Below, in pieces: positions 16,342 to 25,098 of a stretch of DNA of 64,000 nucleotides. The DNA comes from Marinobacter litoralis. Lineage in GTDB: Bacteria; Pseudomonadota; Gammaproteobacteria; Pseudomonadales; Oleiphilaceae. Every line of letters begins with the position of its first letter. Positions within the stretch are counted from its first letter, which is position 1. The position numbers were made by a program, and so were the translations under genes. Below the pieces are notes generated by a model, which saw nothing but the letters and a program-made list of their open reading frames with translations, did not search any database and was not told the origin of the DNA. The DNA lies in contig NZ_QMDL01000002.1 of assembly GCF_003336705.1 (NCBI RefSeq), positions 729,262-793,261 on the forward strand. Direction: 5' to 3'.

Positions 16342-16719
16342 ATGACCCCGTATCCGGTAAACACCAACCTGCCCGCCTCGAAATCCCCGCTTGCGTGGGC
16401 CACGGTCGGCAATGGCCTGTTGTTTACGGCCCAAATCCCCATTGATGCCGACGGCAAAGTGGTCGAAGGCGGCATTGAGGCCCAGATCACTCAAACGCTC
16501 GCCAACCTGAAACAAACGCTGGAAAGTGCAGGCAGTCAGGTGTCCGACCTCACGCAGGTGGTGATCTACGTGACCGACCGTGAAGACTTGGCGACAGTGA
16601 ACCGCGTGTACGCCGACTTCGTGTCTGAGCCTTATCCGAACCGGGCCGCGATCATCGTCTCCGGCTTTGCCCGGGAAGAAATGCTGGTCGAAATTCTTGC
16701 TTATGCGGTGGTTCCCTAG
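16342..16719 (+). CDS. RidA-family (YjgF/UK114) enamine/imine deaminase
   Basis: 125 residues, the usual RidA length. The family hydrolyses reactive 2-aminoacrylate-type enamines and imines. Recognisable features are GLLFTAQIPIDADGKVVEGG, the LANLKQTLESAGS helix, and PNRAAIIVSG; in active RidA an Arg in the PxRxx segment anchors the substrate carboxylate, and NRAA retains it. The Shine-Dalgarno AAGGAG is close to the ATG. As the last gene of the betaine-type operon, it may protect against imine intermediates from amine oxidation, which would fit N-demethylation chemistry. Confidence 0.85.
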   Translation: MTPYPVNTNLPASKSPLAWATVGNGLLFTAQIPIDADGKVVEGGIEAQITQTLANLKQTLESAGSQVSDLTQVVIYVTDREDLATVNRVYADFVSEPYPNRAAIIVSGFAREEMLVEILAYAVVP

Positions 16720-16874
16720 CAACCACCTGGTCATTATTTGCGCAACCCGAAAGCTTGTGCTTGTATAAAGAGATCAGGCTTGTCGTAGGACGCCCGCGTT
16801 CTTTTGCCTGCCCGCAGCGAGGCCACAAGGCCTTGGGCATCTTGCAATCACTGTTCAATGGGGTTGGCTCAGCT

Positions 16875-17120
16875 ATGGCTTACGAAACGATTGATGGTCA
16901 AAAATACGAAAAAGAACTGCTGGAACTCGCGCGCAAGCACACAACGGGAAAGGGGGAAGGCAAACTGTCAAAAGACGAGGTGGCGGATCTGTTCAAGTCG
17001 GCCCAGGATGGGCAGGGCGTGACCGACACTGAAAAAGCGACGCTGGGGTATATTCGGAATAACTTCGAGTTTACCGATGCGGCCGCCAAAGATTTCGACG
17101 CGGCTTTCGGCCAACTCTGA
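16875..17120 (+). CDS. Small conserved-looking hypothetical protein
   Basis: 81 residues from ATG 16875 (MAYETIDGQKYEKELLELA). Charged and soluble, with a segment GKGEGKLSKDEVADLFKSAQDG that looks like a degenerate EF-hand loop-helix, but the pattern of calcium ligands is incomplete. I do not recognise a characterised homologue. It is preceded by about 155 bp without a gene and followed by a hairpin and the convergent mqo gene, so it is probably monocistronic. Confidence 0.6.
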   Translation: MAYETIDGQKYEKELLELARKHTTGKGEGKLSKDEVADLFKSAQDGQGVTDTEKATLGYIRNNFEFTDAAAKDFDAAFGQL

Positions 17121-17147
17121 TCAATCAACACGATATCTGCGCAACAA

Positions 17148-17171
17148 GCCCGATGCTTCCCTGCATCGGGC
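17148..17171. terminator. Hairpin between convergent genes
   Basis: GCCCGATGC-TTCCCT-GCATCGGGC forms a 9-bp stem between the small hypothetical gene and mqo. No long T run follows on either strand; TTGTTG follows on the mqo side. Confidence 0.6.
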
Positions 17172-17184
17172 CTGGCAGAGCACC

Positions 17185-18666
17185 TCAGCTTAACTGAAGC
17201 GTCTTCAGGGTGCGCTCACGAACAGAGTTCAGGAGCTCTTCGTTTTCCACCAATGACTGACCGTAAGACGGCACCAGCGTTCTCATACGCTCCTGCCACT
17301 CTTGGGTCTGCATTTTTTCAGGGAAACAGCGCTCCAGCACGTTCAACATCGCGTTAGCCGCCGTGGACGCACCCGGCGATGCACCCAGCAAGGCCGCCAG
17401 AGAACCGTCTTTTGCGGCTACAATCTCCGTACCGAACTCAAGCTTGCCACCGCCTTCTTTGGTTTGCTTGATGATCTGCACGCGCTGGCCGGCCATCTGC
17501 AAGGTCCAATCCTCTTCCTTCGCATCCGGGAAGAAGTTGCGCAACGCTTCCACACGGTCAGCGTGAGACTGGAACACTTCCCCGATCAGATAGCGGGTCA
17601 GGTCCATGTTGCTTTTACCCACCGACAGCATCGGGCGCAGGTTGGTGGCCCGAACCGAGCCGAACAGATCAAACATGGAGCCCTGCTTGAGGAATCGGGT
17701 GGTAAAGCCGGCAAAAGGCCCGAAAAGCAAAGCCGGCTCGCCGTTGATAATGCGGGTGTCCAAATGCGGCACCGACATCGGGGGCGCACCAATTGGTGCC
17801 TTGCCATACACCTTGGAATGATGCTGGTTAACAATCTCGGGCTTCTGACACACCAACCACTGGCCACTCACCGGGAAGCCGCCGTATCCGCGAGCTTCAT
17901 CAATGCCGGATTTCTGCAACAGCGGCAAAGCGCCACCACCCGCACCCAGGAAGACAAAACCCGCTTCCAGTTTGGTGGTTTCGCCGGTTTTTTGGTTCTT
18001 CACCCGCAGTTTCCAGCGGCCATTGTCGCGCTGGTCTATGTAATAAACGGGTGAATTGGTCATCAACTCAAAGTTAGGCTGGGCTTCCAGCCACTTGACC
18101 ATGCTCCGGGTCAGAGAGCCGAAATCCACATCCGAGCCATGCTTGATGCGGGTGGCCGCCACCTTCTCCATCGGATTGCGGTTGCCCACCACCAATGGCA
18201 TCCACTCTTCCAGTTCCTTCGGACTCTCGGTGTACTCCATTTCCCGGAACAGGTGATGGTCTTTCAGGCGCTCATAGCGGCGTTTCAGAAAAGCCACGTT
18301 GTCTTCACCCCAGACAAAGCTCTGGTGCGGCGTGCGATTAATGAAGGAGGTTGGTTCCGGCAGAATGCCTTGTTCAACAAGGTAAGACCAAAGCTGCAGC
18401 GACACTTCGAACTGCGCGTTAATTTGCAACGCTCGCGCTATTTCTACGTCGCCATCGGCCGTTTCAGGAGTGTAGTTCAGTTCACAGTAACCCGCGTGAC
18501 CAGTACCCGCGTTGTTCCACCCATCGGTACTCTCGTGAGCAACGTGGTCCAGACGCTCCAGCATGACAATATCCAGAGACGGATCAAGCTGCTTGAGCAT
18601 CACGCCGAGGGTTGCGCTCATGACGCCTCCACCGACCAGCACTACATCTGCCTGTCTAACGGCCAT
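17185..18666 (-). CDS. mqo: Malate:quinone oxidoreductase
   Basis: 493 residues, the normal size. This FAD-dependent, membrane-associated enzyme oxidises malate to oxaloacetate and passes electrons to quinone, replacing or complementing malate dehydrogenase. The N-terminal dinucleotide-binding motif is VVLVGGGVMSATLGVML; the family signatures STDGWNNAGTGHAGYCELNYTP and FVFLGAGGGALPLLQKSGI are present, and the C-terminus has ASPGASTAANAML. The start at ATG 18666 gives the standard N-terminus immediately before the Rossmann strand. Confidence 0.95.
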   Translation of the reverse strand: MAVRQADVVLVGGGVMSATLGVMLKQLDPSLDIVMLERLDHVAHESTDGWNNAGTGHAGYCELNYTPETADGDVEIARALQINAQFEVSLQLWSYLVEQGILPEPTSFINRTPHQSFVWGEDNVAFLKRRYERLKDHHLFREMEYTESPKELEEWMPLVVGNRNPMEKVAATRIKHGSDVDFGSLTRSMVKWLEAQPNFELMTNSPVYYIDQRDNGRWKLRVKNQKTGETTKLEAGFVFLGAGGGALPLLQKSGIDEARGYGGFPVSGQWLVCQKPEIVNQHHSKVYGKAPIGAPPMSVPHLDTRIINGEPALLFGPFAGFTTRFLKQGSMFDLFGSVRATNLRPMLSVGKSNMDLTRYLIGEVFQSHADRVEALRNFFPDAKEEDWTLQMAGQRVQIIKQTKEGGGKLEFGTEIVAAKDGSLAALLGASPGASTAANAMLNVLERCFPEKMQTQEWQERMRTLVPSYGQSLVENEELLNSVRERTLKTLQLS

Positions 18667-19088
18667 TGATTCCCACCTTAGCTAGTGTTGAGCTTGGTAC
18701 CGCTCCACGATCAGCAAAGCGGCCTGTCGAAAGCTGGCACTGCGCGAGGTAAAGGGCGCAGCCTTGTGCTTCCTTTCGAAATTGCGCGCATTATCCCGTT
18801 TTTTGCCGGAATAATAAATTGCGATTGCCAACTGCATGCAAATTGGTTTGGAACATGCCAGCTGAGCTGAAGATTGCCACGAGGCGCGATTCTCTCGCCT
18901 TTTGTTAACAATATCAGCGCAACTTTAGTCTGATACTGGGCTGATGTTAATGCGGATCATTGCTTATATGGGAAAATCCTGCGCCCCGGGGCTGACCTGA
19001 AATACTGACTTGCTGTATCTTGTCCGCCATCCATACTTTGCCCGCTGTCCGCGCAAAGTGTCCTGACTTTTTGAATCGAGGTTTATCT
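18667..19088. other. Intergenic region between mqo and the antiporter gene
   Basis: 422 bp without a gene that I can support. It must hold the divergent promoters of mqo and the CaCA antiporter. An AT-rich stretch lies at about 18800-18850. Short frames crossing it have no ribosome-binding site or protein-like composition. No clear operator was identified. Confidence 0.5.
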
Positions 19089-20066
19089 ATGTTGATGGCT
19101 ATTGGTGCCATTATTCTGGGGCTGGTTCTGCTGGTTTGGAGTGCTGATAAATTTGTTGAAGGCGCCGCAGCCACCGCCAAACATTTGGGCATGCCGACCT
19201 TGCTGATAGGCATGGTGATCATCGGCTTTGGCACCTCGGCGCCCGAGCTTGCGGTTTCGGCGATGGCCGCTTCTGACGGCAATCCGGGGCTGGCGCTCGG
19301 TAATGGTTACGGCTCGAACATCACCAATATAGCGCTGATTGTTGGCCTCACCGCCCTCATCGCACCTATCGCCGTACACTCCCAGGTTATTCGAAAAGAG
19401 CTCCCCCTATTGGTTGGGCTCACGTTGATTGCCGGTGTCCAATTATGGGACGGCGAGCTGTCACGGCTGGATGGCTGGGTTTTGCTGGCCGTGTTCGCAG
19501 CGGTGATGGGTTGGTCTATCTATCAGGGCATCAAAGGCAAAGACGACCCTTTGGCGGAGGGCGTAGACTCCGAATTGATTACGCACCCGATGCCGATGAA
19601 AAACGCCGTCATTTGGCTGGTAGTCGGGCTGACCCTTCTGATCGTCAGCTCACGGATACTGGTCTGGGGCGCTGTCACGATCGCCCAGGCACTGGGCATC
19701 AGTGATCTGATCATCGGTTTGACTATCGTCGCCATCGGCACATCGCTGCCAGAACTGGCTTCAGCCTTAGCCGCCGTCAAGAAGAACGAGCACGACCTGA
19801 TTCTGGGCAACATTTTGGGCTCGGGCATTTTCAACACATTGGCGGTAGTCGGTCTGGCGGCAGCGATCCAACCTTTGTCGGTAGATCCTGAAGTGCTGTA
19901 TCGGGACTGGACACTCATGCTCGGTTTGACCGTCGCCCTGTTGGTGATGGGGTCTGGCATCACCGGCTGGCGCAAACTCATCTCCCGGGTCGATGGGGTG
20001 CTTCTGCTAACCGCCTATATCGCTTACACCGGCTACCTGTTCTCTACCGTGGTGGCAGCCGCCTAA
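19089..20066 (+). CDS. CaCA-family Na+/Ca2+ (cation/proton) antiporter
   Basis: 325 residues from ATG 19089, with GAGG 8 nt upstream; a longer frame from 19020 lacks a ribosome-binding site. Two inverted alpha repeats define the family: GFGTSAPELAVSAMAA near residue 45 and AIGTSLPELASALAAV near residue 215, each with the cation-binding Glu. About ten hydrophobic segments are present, with a short cytoplasmic loop around residues 145-180. The product resembles YrbG-type calcium/sodium exchangers of the inner membrane. Single gene, divergent from mqo. Confidence 0.9.
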   Translation: MLMAIGAIILGLVLLVWSADKFVEGAAATAKHLGMPTLLIGMVIIGFGTSAPELAVSAMAASDGNPGLALGNGYGSNITNIALIVGLTALIAPIAVHSQVIRKELPLLVGLTLIAGVQLWDGELSRLDGWVLLAVFAAVMGWSIYQGIKGKDDPLAEGVDSELITHPMPMKNAVIWLVVGLTLLIVSSRILVWGAVTIAQALGISDLIIGLTIVAIGTSLPELASALAAVKKNEHDLILGNILGSGIFNTLAVVGLAAAIQPLSVDPEVLYRDWTLMLGLTVALLVMGSGITGWRKLISRVDGVLLLTAYIAYTGYLFSTVVAAA

Positions 20067-20094
20067 TTGATTCACGCAGGGTGAGCCCGGAGAA

Positions 20095-20859
20095 TTATTC
20101 CGGCTCACCATCGCCGAGCAACTCCAGCATGCGCGCCCGCACTTCCTCCATCACCGCCGGTAACTCCTCTTTACTCTTACCAGCCGTGTCCAATGTCGCT
20201 CCCACCCGAACATCCACCGGCTGCCCGAGATTAATCTGAAGACTGCGCGCCGGTAGCACCTTGTGCACACCGCGTATGGCGACCGGCACGATGACGGCCT
20301 CGGTGTCGAACGCCAAATGAAAACACCCCTTCTTGAAAGGCAACAGCCGGCCATCCGGTGAGCGAGTTCCCTCGGGCGCAGCCCAGAGCACAATTCCGCT
20401 CTCCATCATCGATTTGGCTTTTTGCAGGTCCCGAACCGCCTCGGCGCGATTGGAACGATTAATCCATGGAAATTCTGCCGCCGCCATGGCCTGCCCGAGC
20501 AAAGGAATACGAGACAGCTCCTGCTTGGACAGCATTCGAATAGAACCCGGCAACGACACGAAACTGATGGGTATGTCGTAATGACTGGCGTGGGTGCACA
20601 TGATGATATACCGGCGACCATCGTTGAAATCCGGCACTTCACCCCGAACGGTCAGGCTGGCTCGCACCAGTTTAAGCAACGTTGTCGACCATTCCCGACA
20701 GTACTTATCCACAATTGGCCGATTCAGCTGGCCGAACAAAGCTCGCAACAAGATCAACAACGAGTAGATGGCCGTCAAGCCAACAGAACCCAACACCACC
20801 GCAATTCGGCGCAACAACGTTGCCGATTCCGTTAACGGGCTCAAGTTCAGTCGATTCAT
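20095..20859 (-). CDS. 1-acyl-sn-glycerol-3-phosphate acyltransferase (PlsC-like)
   Basis: 254 residues. The acyltransferase motif I HASHYD (H-x4-D) and motif III PEGTRS are both present, with a hydrophobic N-terminal segment (IAVVLGSVGLTAIYSLLILL) that anchors the enzyme in the inner membrane. PlsC transfers an acyl chain to lysophosphatidate to make phosphatidate. Shorter catalytic spacing and the lone setting suggest it could be a secondary acyltransferase rather than the main PlsC. It converges with the antiporter gene. Confidence 0.85.
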   Translation of the reverse strand: MNRLNLSPLTESATLLRRIAVVLGSVGLTAIYSLLILLRALFGQLNRPIVDKYCREWSTTLLKLVRASLTVRGEVPDFNDGRRYIIMCTHASHYDIPISFVSLPGSIRMLSKQELSRIPLLGQAMAAAEFPWINRSNRAEAVRDLQKAKSMMESGIVLWAAPEGTRSPDGRLLPFKKGCFHLAFDTEAVIVPVAIRGVHKVLPARSLQINLGQPVDVRVGATLDTAGKSKEELPAVMEEVRARMLELLGDGEPE

Positions 20860-21027
20860 GCGAAATACCCTCTACCGTAGATCAATGCTCTGGCGATGAC
20901 CGCAAATTATACCGCGTCCAAAACCCGCTGAATAACACACCAAAGTATTGATCAATTATCAAACAACACCTATATGTAATGTGGACACTGCTAACTTTAT
21001 GCTAGCCGGCTCAGCTCATCGTTCACT

Positions 21028-21037
21028 CCCCCCCCCC
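21028..21037. repeat. C10 homopolymer before sorA
   Basis: Ten consecutive C lie between the likely promoter and the AGGAGG Shine-Dalgarno of sorA (21041-21046). Such tracts are slippage-prone and here would alter promoter-to-start spacing. A second C10 tract follows sorA. Confidence 0.9.
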
Positions 21038-21051
21038 AAGAGGAGGCGGTC

Positions 21052-22278
21052 ATGAAACAGGAAAACGCTTTAAGCAGACGCTCCCGCCAGCCTGAACTCA
21101 TTAACCCATCTCGGCGGACTTTGTTGCTAGGCAGCGCCGGAGCCATGGCCGCGGTGAGCTTGCTAGGGTTCACTCCGCTATCCAAAGCTGACGAACCCAA
21201 ATCGCTGCCCGATTATGCGGCCTGGAAAGACCGCAATGCTCTGATTGTTCACAGTGCCAATACCATGGAAACGCACCGTGGCGCGATCGGCACTGGCGTC
21301 ATCACCCCCAGTGAAAAACTGTTCGTCCGTAACAACCTTCCGGCACCCCCGGCCTCGGTCACCGAGGACCCGGACGCTTGGGAGGTTCGCATCGAAGGCG
21401 TCAATAAGCCCGCAACGCTGACGCTCGCTGAACTCAAAACCCTGCGTGTCACGACAGTAGCCTCGGTTTTGCAATGTTCCGGGAACGGCCGCGCCTTCTT
21501 TGCCCACGGCGCAGGTGGTACCCAGTGGTCGGTTGGCGCTGCAGGCTGCGTCATGTGGACTGGCGTACCTCTTAAGGATGTTGTTGAAGCCCTCGGTGGC
21601 CCGGTAGATGGCGCGCGTTACATCACCAGCACGGGCGGCGAAGCGCTACCTGATGGGCTGGATCCAAAAACGCTGGTCGTCGAGCGATCCATTCCAGTTA
21701 AAGCCATGGACTCGGCCTTGTTGGCATGGGCAATGAATGACACTCCTCTTACCCTTACTCACGGCGGCCCGCTGAGAATGGTGGTGCCCGGCTATTACGG
21801 CGTCAATAACGTCAAATATGTCAAAACCGTAGCCTTAACAGAAAACCAGACCGAAGCGAAGATTCAGGCATCGGGCTACCGGATTCGGGATGTAGGCGTA
21901 AAAGGCGCTCCCGACCAGCCCTCCATGTGGGAGATGAACGTTAAATCCTGGGTAACCGCTCCTCTGAAGTCCGGCCAAAGCGGCCGCAATATGATCTATG
22001 GTGTAGCTTTCGGCGGCACCGTTAGTCTTGAAAAAATCGAAGTTTCAACCGATGGTGGAAAGAGTTGGTCACCAGCTCGATTCCTGGGCCCGGATCTTGG
22101 CCCCTACGCTTGGCGACCATTTGTTATGGCTGTGGATCTTGTTGATGGCGAGTACCGGATCGTCAGTCGGGCCACCGATGTTAAAGGCAACACTCAGCCC
22201 GAAAACCGAACAGAGAATGAACGTGGCTACGGCCACAATGGCTGGAGCGACCACGGAGTAACGGTCACCATTAGTTGA
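21052..22278 (+). CDS. sorA: Sulfite dehydrogenase molybdopterin subunit (SorA-like)
   Basis: 408 residues of the sulfite oxidase family. The N-terminus has a twin-arginine-type leader with SRRTLLLGSAGAMAAVSLLGF, so export of the folded molybdoenzyme to the periplasm is expected. The molybdenum-binding Cys is C142 in SVLQCSGNGR, and the C-terminal Mo-Co dimerisation domain (about residues 290-405) includes EVSTDGGKSW. The next gene encodes a small c-type cytochrome, the SorB arrangement, so electrons from sulfite go to cytochrome c. The ATG at 21052 has a strong AGGAGG. Substrates other than sulfite are possible for this broad family. Confidence 0.88.
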   Translation: MKQENALSRRSRQPELINPSRRTLLLGSAGAMAAVSLLGFTPLSKADEPKSLPDYAAWKDRNALIVHSANTMETHRGAIGTGVITPSEKLFVRNNLPAPPASVTEDPDAWEVRIEGVNKPATLTLAELKTLRVTTVASVLQCSGNGRAFFAHGAGGTQWSVGAAGCVMWTGVPLKDVVEALGGPVDGARYITSTGGEALPDGLDPKTLVVERSIPVKAMDSALLAWAMNDTPLTLTHGGPLRMVVPGYYGVNNVKYVKTVALTENQTEAKIQASGYRIRDVGVKGAPDQPSMWEMNVKSWVTAPLKSGQSGRNMIYGVAFGGTVSLEKIEVSTDGGKSWSPARFLGPDLGPYAWRPFVMAVDLVDGEYRIVSRATDVKGNTQPENRTENERGYGHNGWSDHGVTVTIS

Positions 22279-22284
22279 TTGGAC

Positions 22285-22320
22285 GGGGGGGACAGGTAAG
22301 GAAAACCTCACCCCCCCCCC
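22285..22320. repeat. G7/C10 hairpin between sorA and sorB
   Basis: A G7 tract (22285-22291) and a C10 tract (22311-22320) flank AGGT...ACCT, so the transcript can fold into a very stable GC hairpin just after the sorA stop. This may limit sorB expression, protect the sorA end, or vary by slippage. It has no T run, so it is not a standard terminator. Confidence 0.75.
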
Positions 22321-22341
22321 GAGAATTCTTGGACAGACGAT

Positions 22342-22662
22342 ATGAAACTAGCGGCAATGATTGCCTCGGTAACCCTTTGGGGTATTACTTCACCCGCACA
22401 TGCCGGCGACACCCCAGAAGGAAAGCGCGTGTTCATGCAGGATGCGCAACCCTCTTGTACGATCTGCCACACGCTTGCAGACGCTGGAGCCTCCGGTGCC
22501 ATCGGCCCGAATCTGGACGATTTAAAACCATCACGCGAACAAATCATCAACGCCGTCACGAGCGGGGTTGGTGTAATGCCGGCCTTCGGTGACTCGCTCA
22601 CGAAGGAACAGATTGAAGCCGTGGCTGACTATATTGCTTCAGTTACAGGTGTCACCGACTAG
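22342..22662 (+). CDS. sorB: Monohaem cytochrome c, sulfite dehydrogenase subunit (SorB-like)
   Basis: 106 residues with a signal peptide (MKLAAMIASVTLWGITSPAHA) and a mature domain of about 85 residues, close to SorB. The haem site is CTICH (residues 39-43) and the likely Met ligand is in GVMPAFGDSL. It accepts electrons from SorA in the periplasm and passes them to the respiratory chain. It lies 63 bp after sorA, separated by a C/G-rich hairpin, and its own Shine-Dalgarno is weak. Confidence 0.88.
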   Translation: MKLAAMIASVTLWGITSPAHAGDTPEGKRVFMQDAQPSCTICHTLADAGASGAIGPNLDDLKPSREQIINAVTSGVGVMPAFGDSLTKEQIEAVADYIASVTGVTD

Positions 22663-22680
22663 CGGAACGAAAGCCCTCGA

Positions 22681-23106
22681 TTAAGCACCGTCCCGAAACA
22701 CCATAGAAATGGAATTCAGACAATATCGCTGCCCGGTAGGCGGCGGCCCATCCGGAAACACATGGCCTTGGTGACTGTCACAGCGGGCGCACCGAATTTC
22801 TGTACGGGTCATGCCCAAGCTGGTGTCTTCGATATAACGAAGATGGTCCGGATCGAACGGCTGGAAGAAACTCGGCCAACCGGTTCCGGAATCAAATTTG
22901 GCATCAGAACCGAATAGCGGGAGGTCACACAAGCGGCAGTGATACACGCCGGTTTTCTTGTTATCCAACAAGGTGCCGCAAAACGGGTGTTCGGTACCGT
23001 GATCCAGCAACACCCGTTTCTCTTCATCGGTCAGCCCAGCGGCTTTTTCTTCAATCTGGGCTTTGCTCAAGGGCGTTACGTCATAGCCCGCAGCAGACAT
23101 ACTCAT
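22681..23106 (-). CDS. msrB: Peptide methionine (R)-S-oxide reductase MsrB
   Basis: 141 residues from ATG 23106, preceded by GAGGAG. MsrB reduces the R-epimer of methionine sulfoxide in proteins. Two zinc-binding CxxC pairs (CRLC, CARC) are present and the catalytic Cys is in RYCLNSISM. The family signature GTGWPSF is intact. It follows msrA in the same direction with a 10-bp gap, so the two repair enzymes form an operon. Placement beside a sulfite dehydrogenase gives a sulfur/oxidative-repair neighbourhood, though the genes converge. Confidence 0.96.
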   Translation of the reverse strand: MSMSAAGYDVTPLSKAQIEEKAAGLTDEEKRVLLDHGTEHPFCGTLLDNKKTGVYHCRLCDLPLFGSDAKFDSGTGWPSFFQPFDPDHLRYIEDTSLGMTRTEIRCARCDSHQGHVFPDGPPPTGQRYCLNSISMVFRDGA

Positions 23107-23116
23107 AGGGATCTCC

Positions 23117-23767
23117 TCACGCCAGGTCAGGGTCATCCTGACTGAATTCGGGTTTCAGTCGGTCAGGCCAGGCTGCCGCCAGTTTTTCCATTTTGGGTAC
23201 AGCAACGGCCATTATGTAGGGCTGCCAAGGATTGCGCGCAGCGAAGTTCTGATGATGAGCTTCTGCCGGATAGAAAGCCTCCAAAGGCTCAACCGAGGTC
23301 ACAACCGGCGCGGAATATACGCCCGACTCGTTCAACTTTTGGATGTACGCTTCTGTCAGCGCCTTTTGCTCTTCGGTTTCATAAAACACGGCTGACCGAT
23401 ACTGGGTACCCACGTCGTTACCCTGGCGGTTCAGCTGCGTTGGGTCGTGCGCTACCGAAAAGAACACCCTCAACAATTCGCCAAAACCAACCTTCGCCGG
23501 GTCGTAGTGCACATCAATCACTTCCGCATGCCCGGTTGATCCTGTGCAAACAGCCTCGTAATTGGCGGTATCGGCTGCGCCGCCCGCGTAGCCGGATTCC
23601 ACTCGGGTTACGCCGTCGATGGCTAGAAAAACGGCCTCGACACACCAAAAACAGCCGCCAGCCAGAACTACATGAGCGCTACCTTCGCTTTCCTTCAGTT
23701 CATATTCAGGTACTGGAAACCGGCTACGGGGCACATTTAGCCCCGGGATATTGCACGCTTCGCTCAT
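23117..23767 (-). CDS. msrA: Peptide methionine (S)-S-oxide reductase MsrA
   Basis: 216 residues from ATG 23767; a GTG at 23779 in the same frame is also possible. The catalytic motif GCFWCVEA and the substrate-binding region GYAGG, GHAEVI, and YRSAVFY are all present. It reduces the S-epimer of methionine sulfoxide. msrB follows 10 bp downstream. The 16 bp between this start and the chrA stop suggest possible read-through from chrA, so the three genes may share a transcript. Confidence 0.96.
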   Translation of the reverse strand: MSEACNIPGLNVPRSRFPVPEYELKESEGSAHVVLAGGCFWCVEAVFLAIDGVTRVESGYAGGAADTANYEAVCTGSTGHAEVIDVHYDPAKVGFGELLRVFFSVAHDPTQLNRQGNDVGTQYRSAVFYETEEQKALTEAYIQKLNESGVYSAPVVTSVEPLEAFYPAEAHHQNFAARNPWQPYIMAVAVPKMEKLAAAWPDRLKPEFSQDDPDLA

Positions 23768-23782
23768 AATCTTATCCACCCA

Positions 23783-24961
23783 TTAAAAAAAGACTACACC
23801 CAGTATGGCACTTACCGGGGCGAGGCCCCAAACGGGCCAACGCAGAACCGCTAACGCCAGCCACAGTAACAAAGCGATGGCGAAATCCATTGAACCCTGT
23901 ACGGCCGACGTCCATACCGGATCGTACAGTGCAGCCAGAAGCAGGCCAACCACGCCGGCATTGACACCCGCCAGCGCGGCACGCGCCTTTTCGTGCTTAC
24001 GTATCCAGCGCCATAACGGCAGACCGGCAAATACCAAAAGGGTTCCTGGTAAAAACACCGCCAGCACGGCGATCATCGCTCCGGAAATACCCGCTTCGAT
24101 GCCGCCCAGAAACGCCGAGAAGGTAAACAGAGGGCCAGGCAGCGCCTGAGCCGCCCCGTAACCGGCCAAGAACGTATCCGCTGTCATTTGTCCGGACTCA
24201 ACAAAACCTTCCTGCAACCAAGGCAAGACCACATGGCCGCCGCCAAACACCAGCGCCCCGGCCTTGTATAACTCGGCCCCAACCCATGCCAGAGACCCCG
24301 GAGCCAGAGGCATTAACGAAAACACCAACAGGCAAGCGAACAGCACAGCAAACCGCCACGGCTTGCGAACCTGTATTCCCACCGTCATTGGCTCGGCCGC
24401 TTTGCCCGCGTTCAAATTCAAACGCACCCCGGCCGCTGCCGCCAAGGCCAACATCAGAAGTTGCACCCAAGCCGTGCCGACCCACAGCAATCCACTCGCC
24501 ACCAACAGCGCAATCACCCGTCGTGGCTGGTCTGGGCAGAGCACTCGCCCCATTTGCCAGACAGCTTGTGCTACGACCGCAACAACAAAAAGCTTCAAGC
24601 CGTGTACCCAGCCGCCTGAGCTGGCTTCTGGCCAGAGCGTGAGCCCGAACGCAAACAAGGTCATCAACAGCGCCGACGGCAGAGTAAACCCCAGCCAGGC
24701 CGCAAAAGCCCCTTGGTATCGGCCGCGCAGCAGGCCAATCGTCAGCCCAACTTGACTGGAAGCCGGGCCAGGCAATAACTGACACAAAACTACTACCTCA
24801 CCAAAGGCCTCTGCGGACAGCCATTTTCGACGGTTCACAAACTCGTCATGGAAGAAGCCAAGATGCGCCGCCGGGCCACCAAACGAGGTCAGCCCCAAGC
24901 GCAGAAATATTTTGAAAATCTGCCAGCCAGACACCGAACCCGTCGAGTCCTTTTCAGTCAT
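23783..24961 (-). CDS. chrA: Chromate transporter ChrA (CHR family)
   Basis: 392 residues, the two-domain long form. The N-terminal half starts with LRLGLTSFGGPAAHLGFFHDEFV and CQLLPGPASSQVG; the C-terminal repeat has FGGGHVVLPWLQEGFV and YGAAQALPGPLF, both characteristic of CHR proteins. About ten membrane segments are expected. ChrA exports chromate at the inner membrane, but many environmental homologues are untested and could move sulfate-like anions. It precedes msrAB. Confidence 0.92.
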   Translation of the reverse strand: MTEKDSTGSVSGWQIFKIFLRLGLTSFGGPAAHLGFFHDEFVNRRKWLSAEAFGEVVVLCQLLPGPASSQVGLTIGLLRGRYQGAFAAWLGFTLPSALLMTLFAFGLTLWPEASSGGWVHGLKLFVVAVVAQAVWQMGRVLCPDQPRRVIALLVASGLLWVGTAWVQLLMLALAAAAGVRLNLNAGKAAEPMTVGIQVRKPWRFAVLFACLLVFSLMPLAPGSLAWVGAELYKAGALVFGGGHVVLPWLQEGFVESGQMTADTFLAGYGAAQALPGPLFTFSAFLGGIEAGISGAMIAVLAVFLPGTLLVFAGLPLWRWIRKHEKARAALAGVNAGVVGLLLAALYDPVWTSAVQGSMDFAIALLLWLALAVLRWPVWGLAPVSAILGVVFF

Positions 24962-25098
24962 TGCCCATTCCCCGATAGCTCCCTAATAAGTCTGCAGCAA
25001 ACATGAACATTGTATCGATACAGTTGCAGATGCCCAATGACCAACCATACTGACAACAGGGATCAGCATAAGATCCCGCTCGGCATCAGGGAATCAAC

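Noticed and set aside
18685-18870. Short plus-strand frame upstream of mqo
   Set aside because: No ribosome site, located in the AT-rich promoter region, composition not protein-like.
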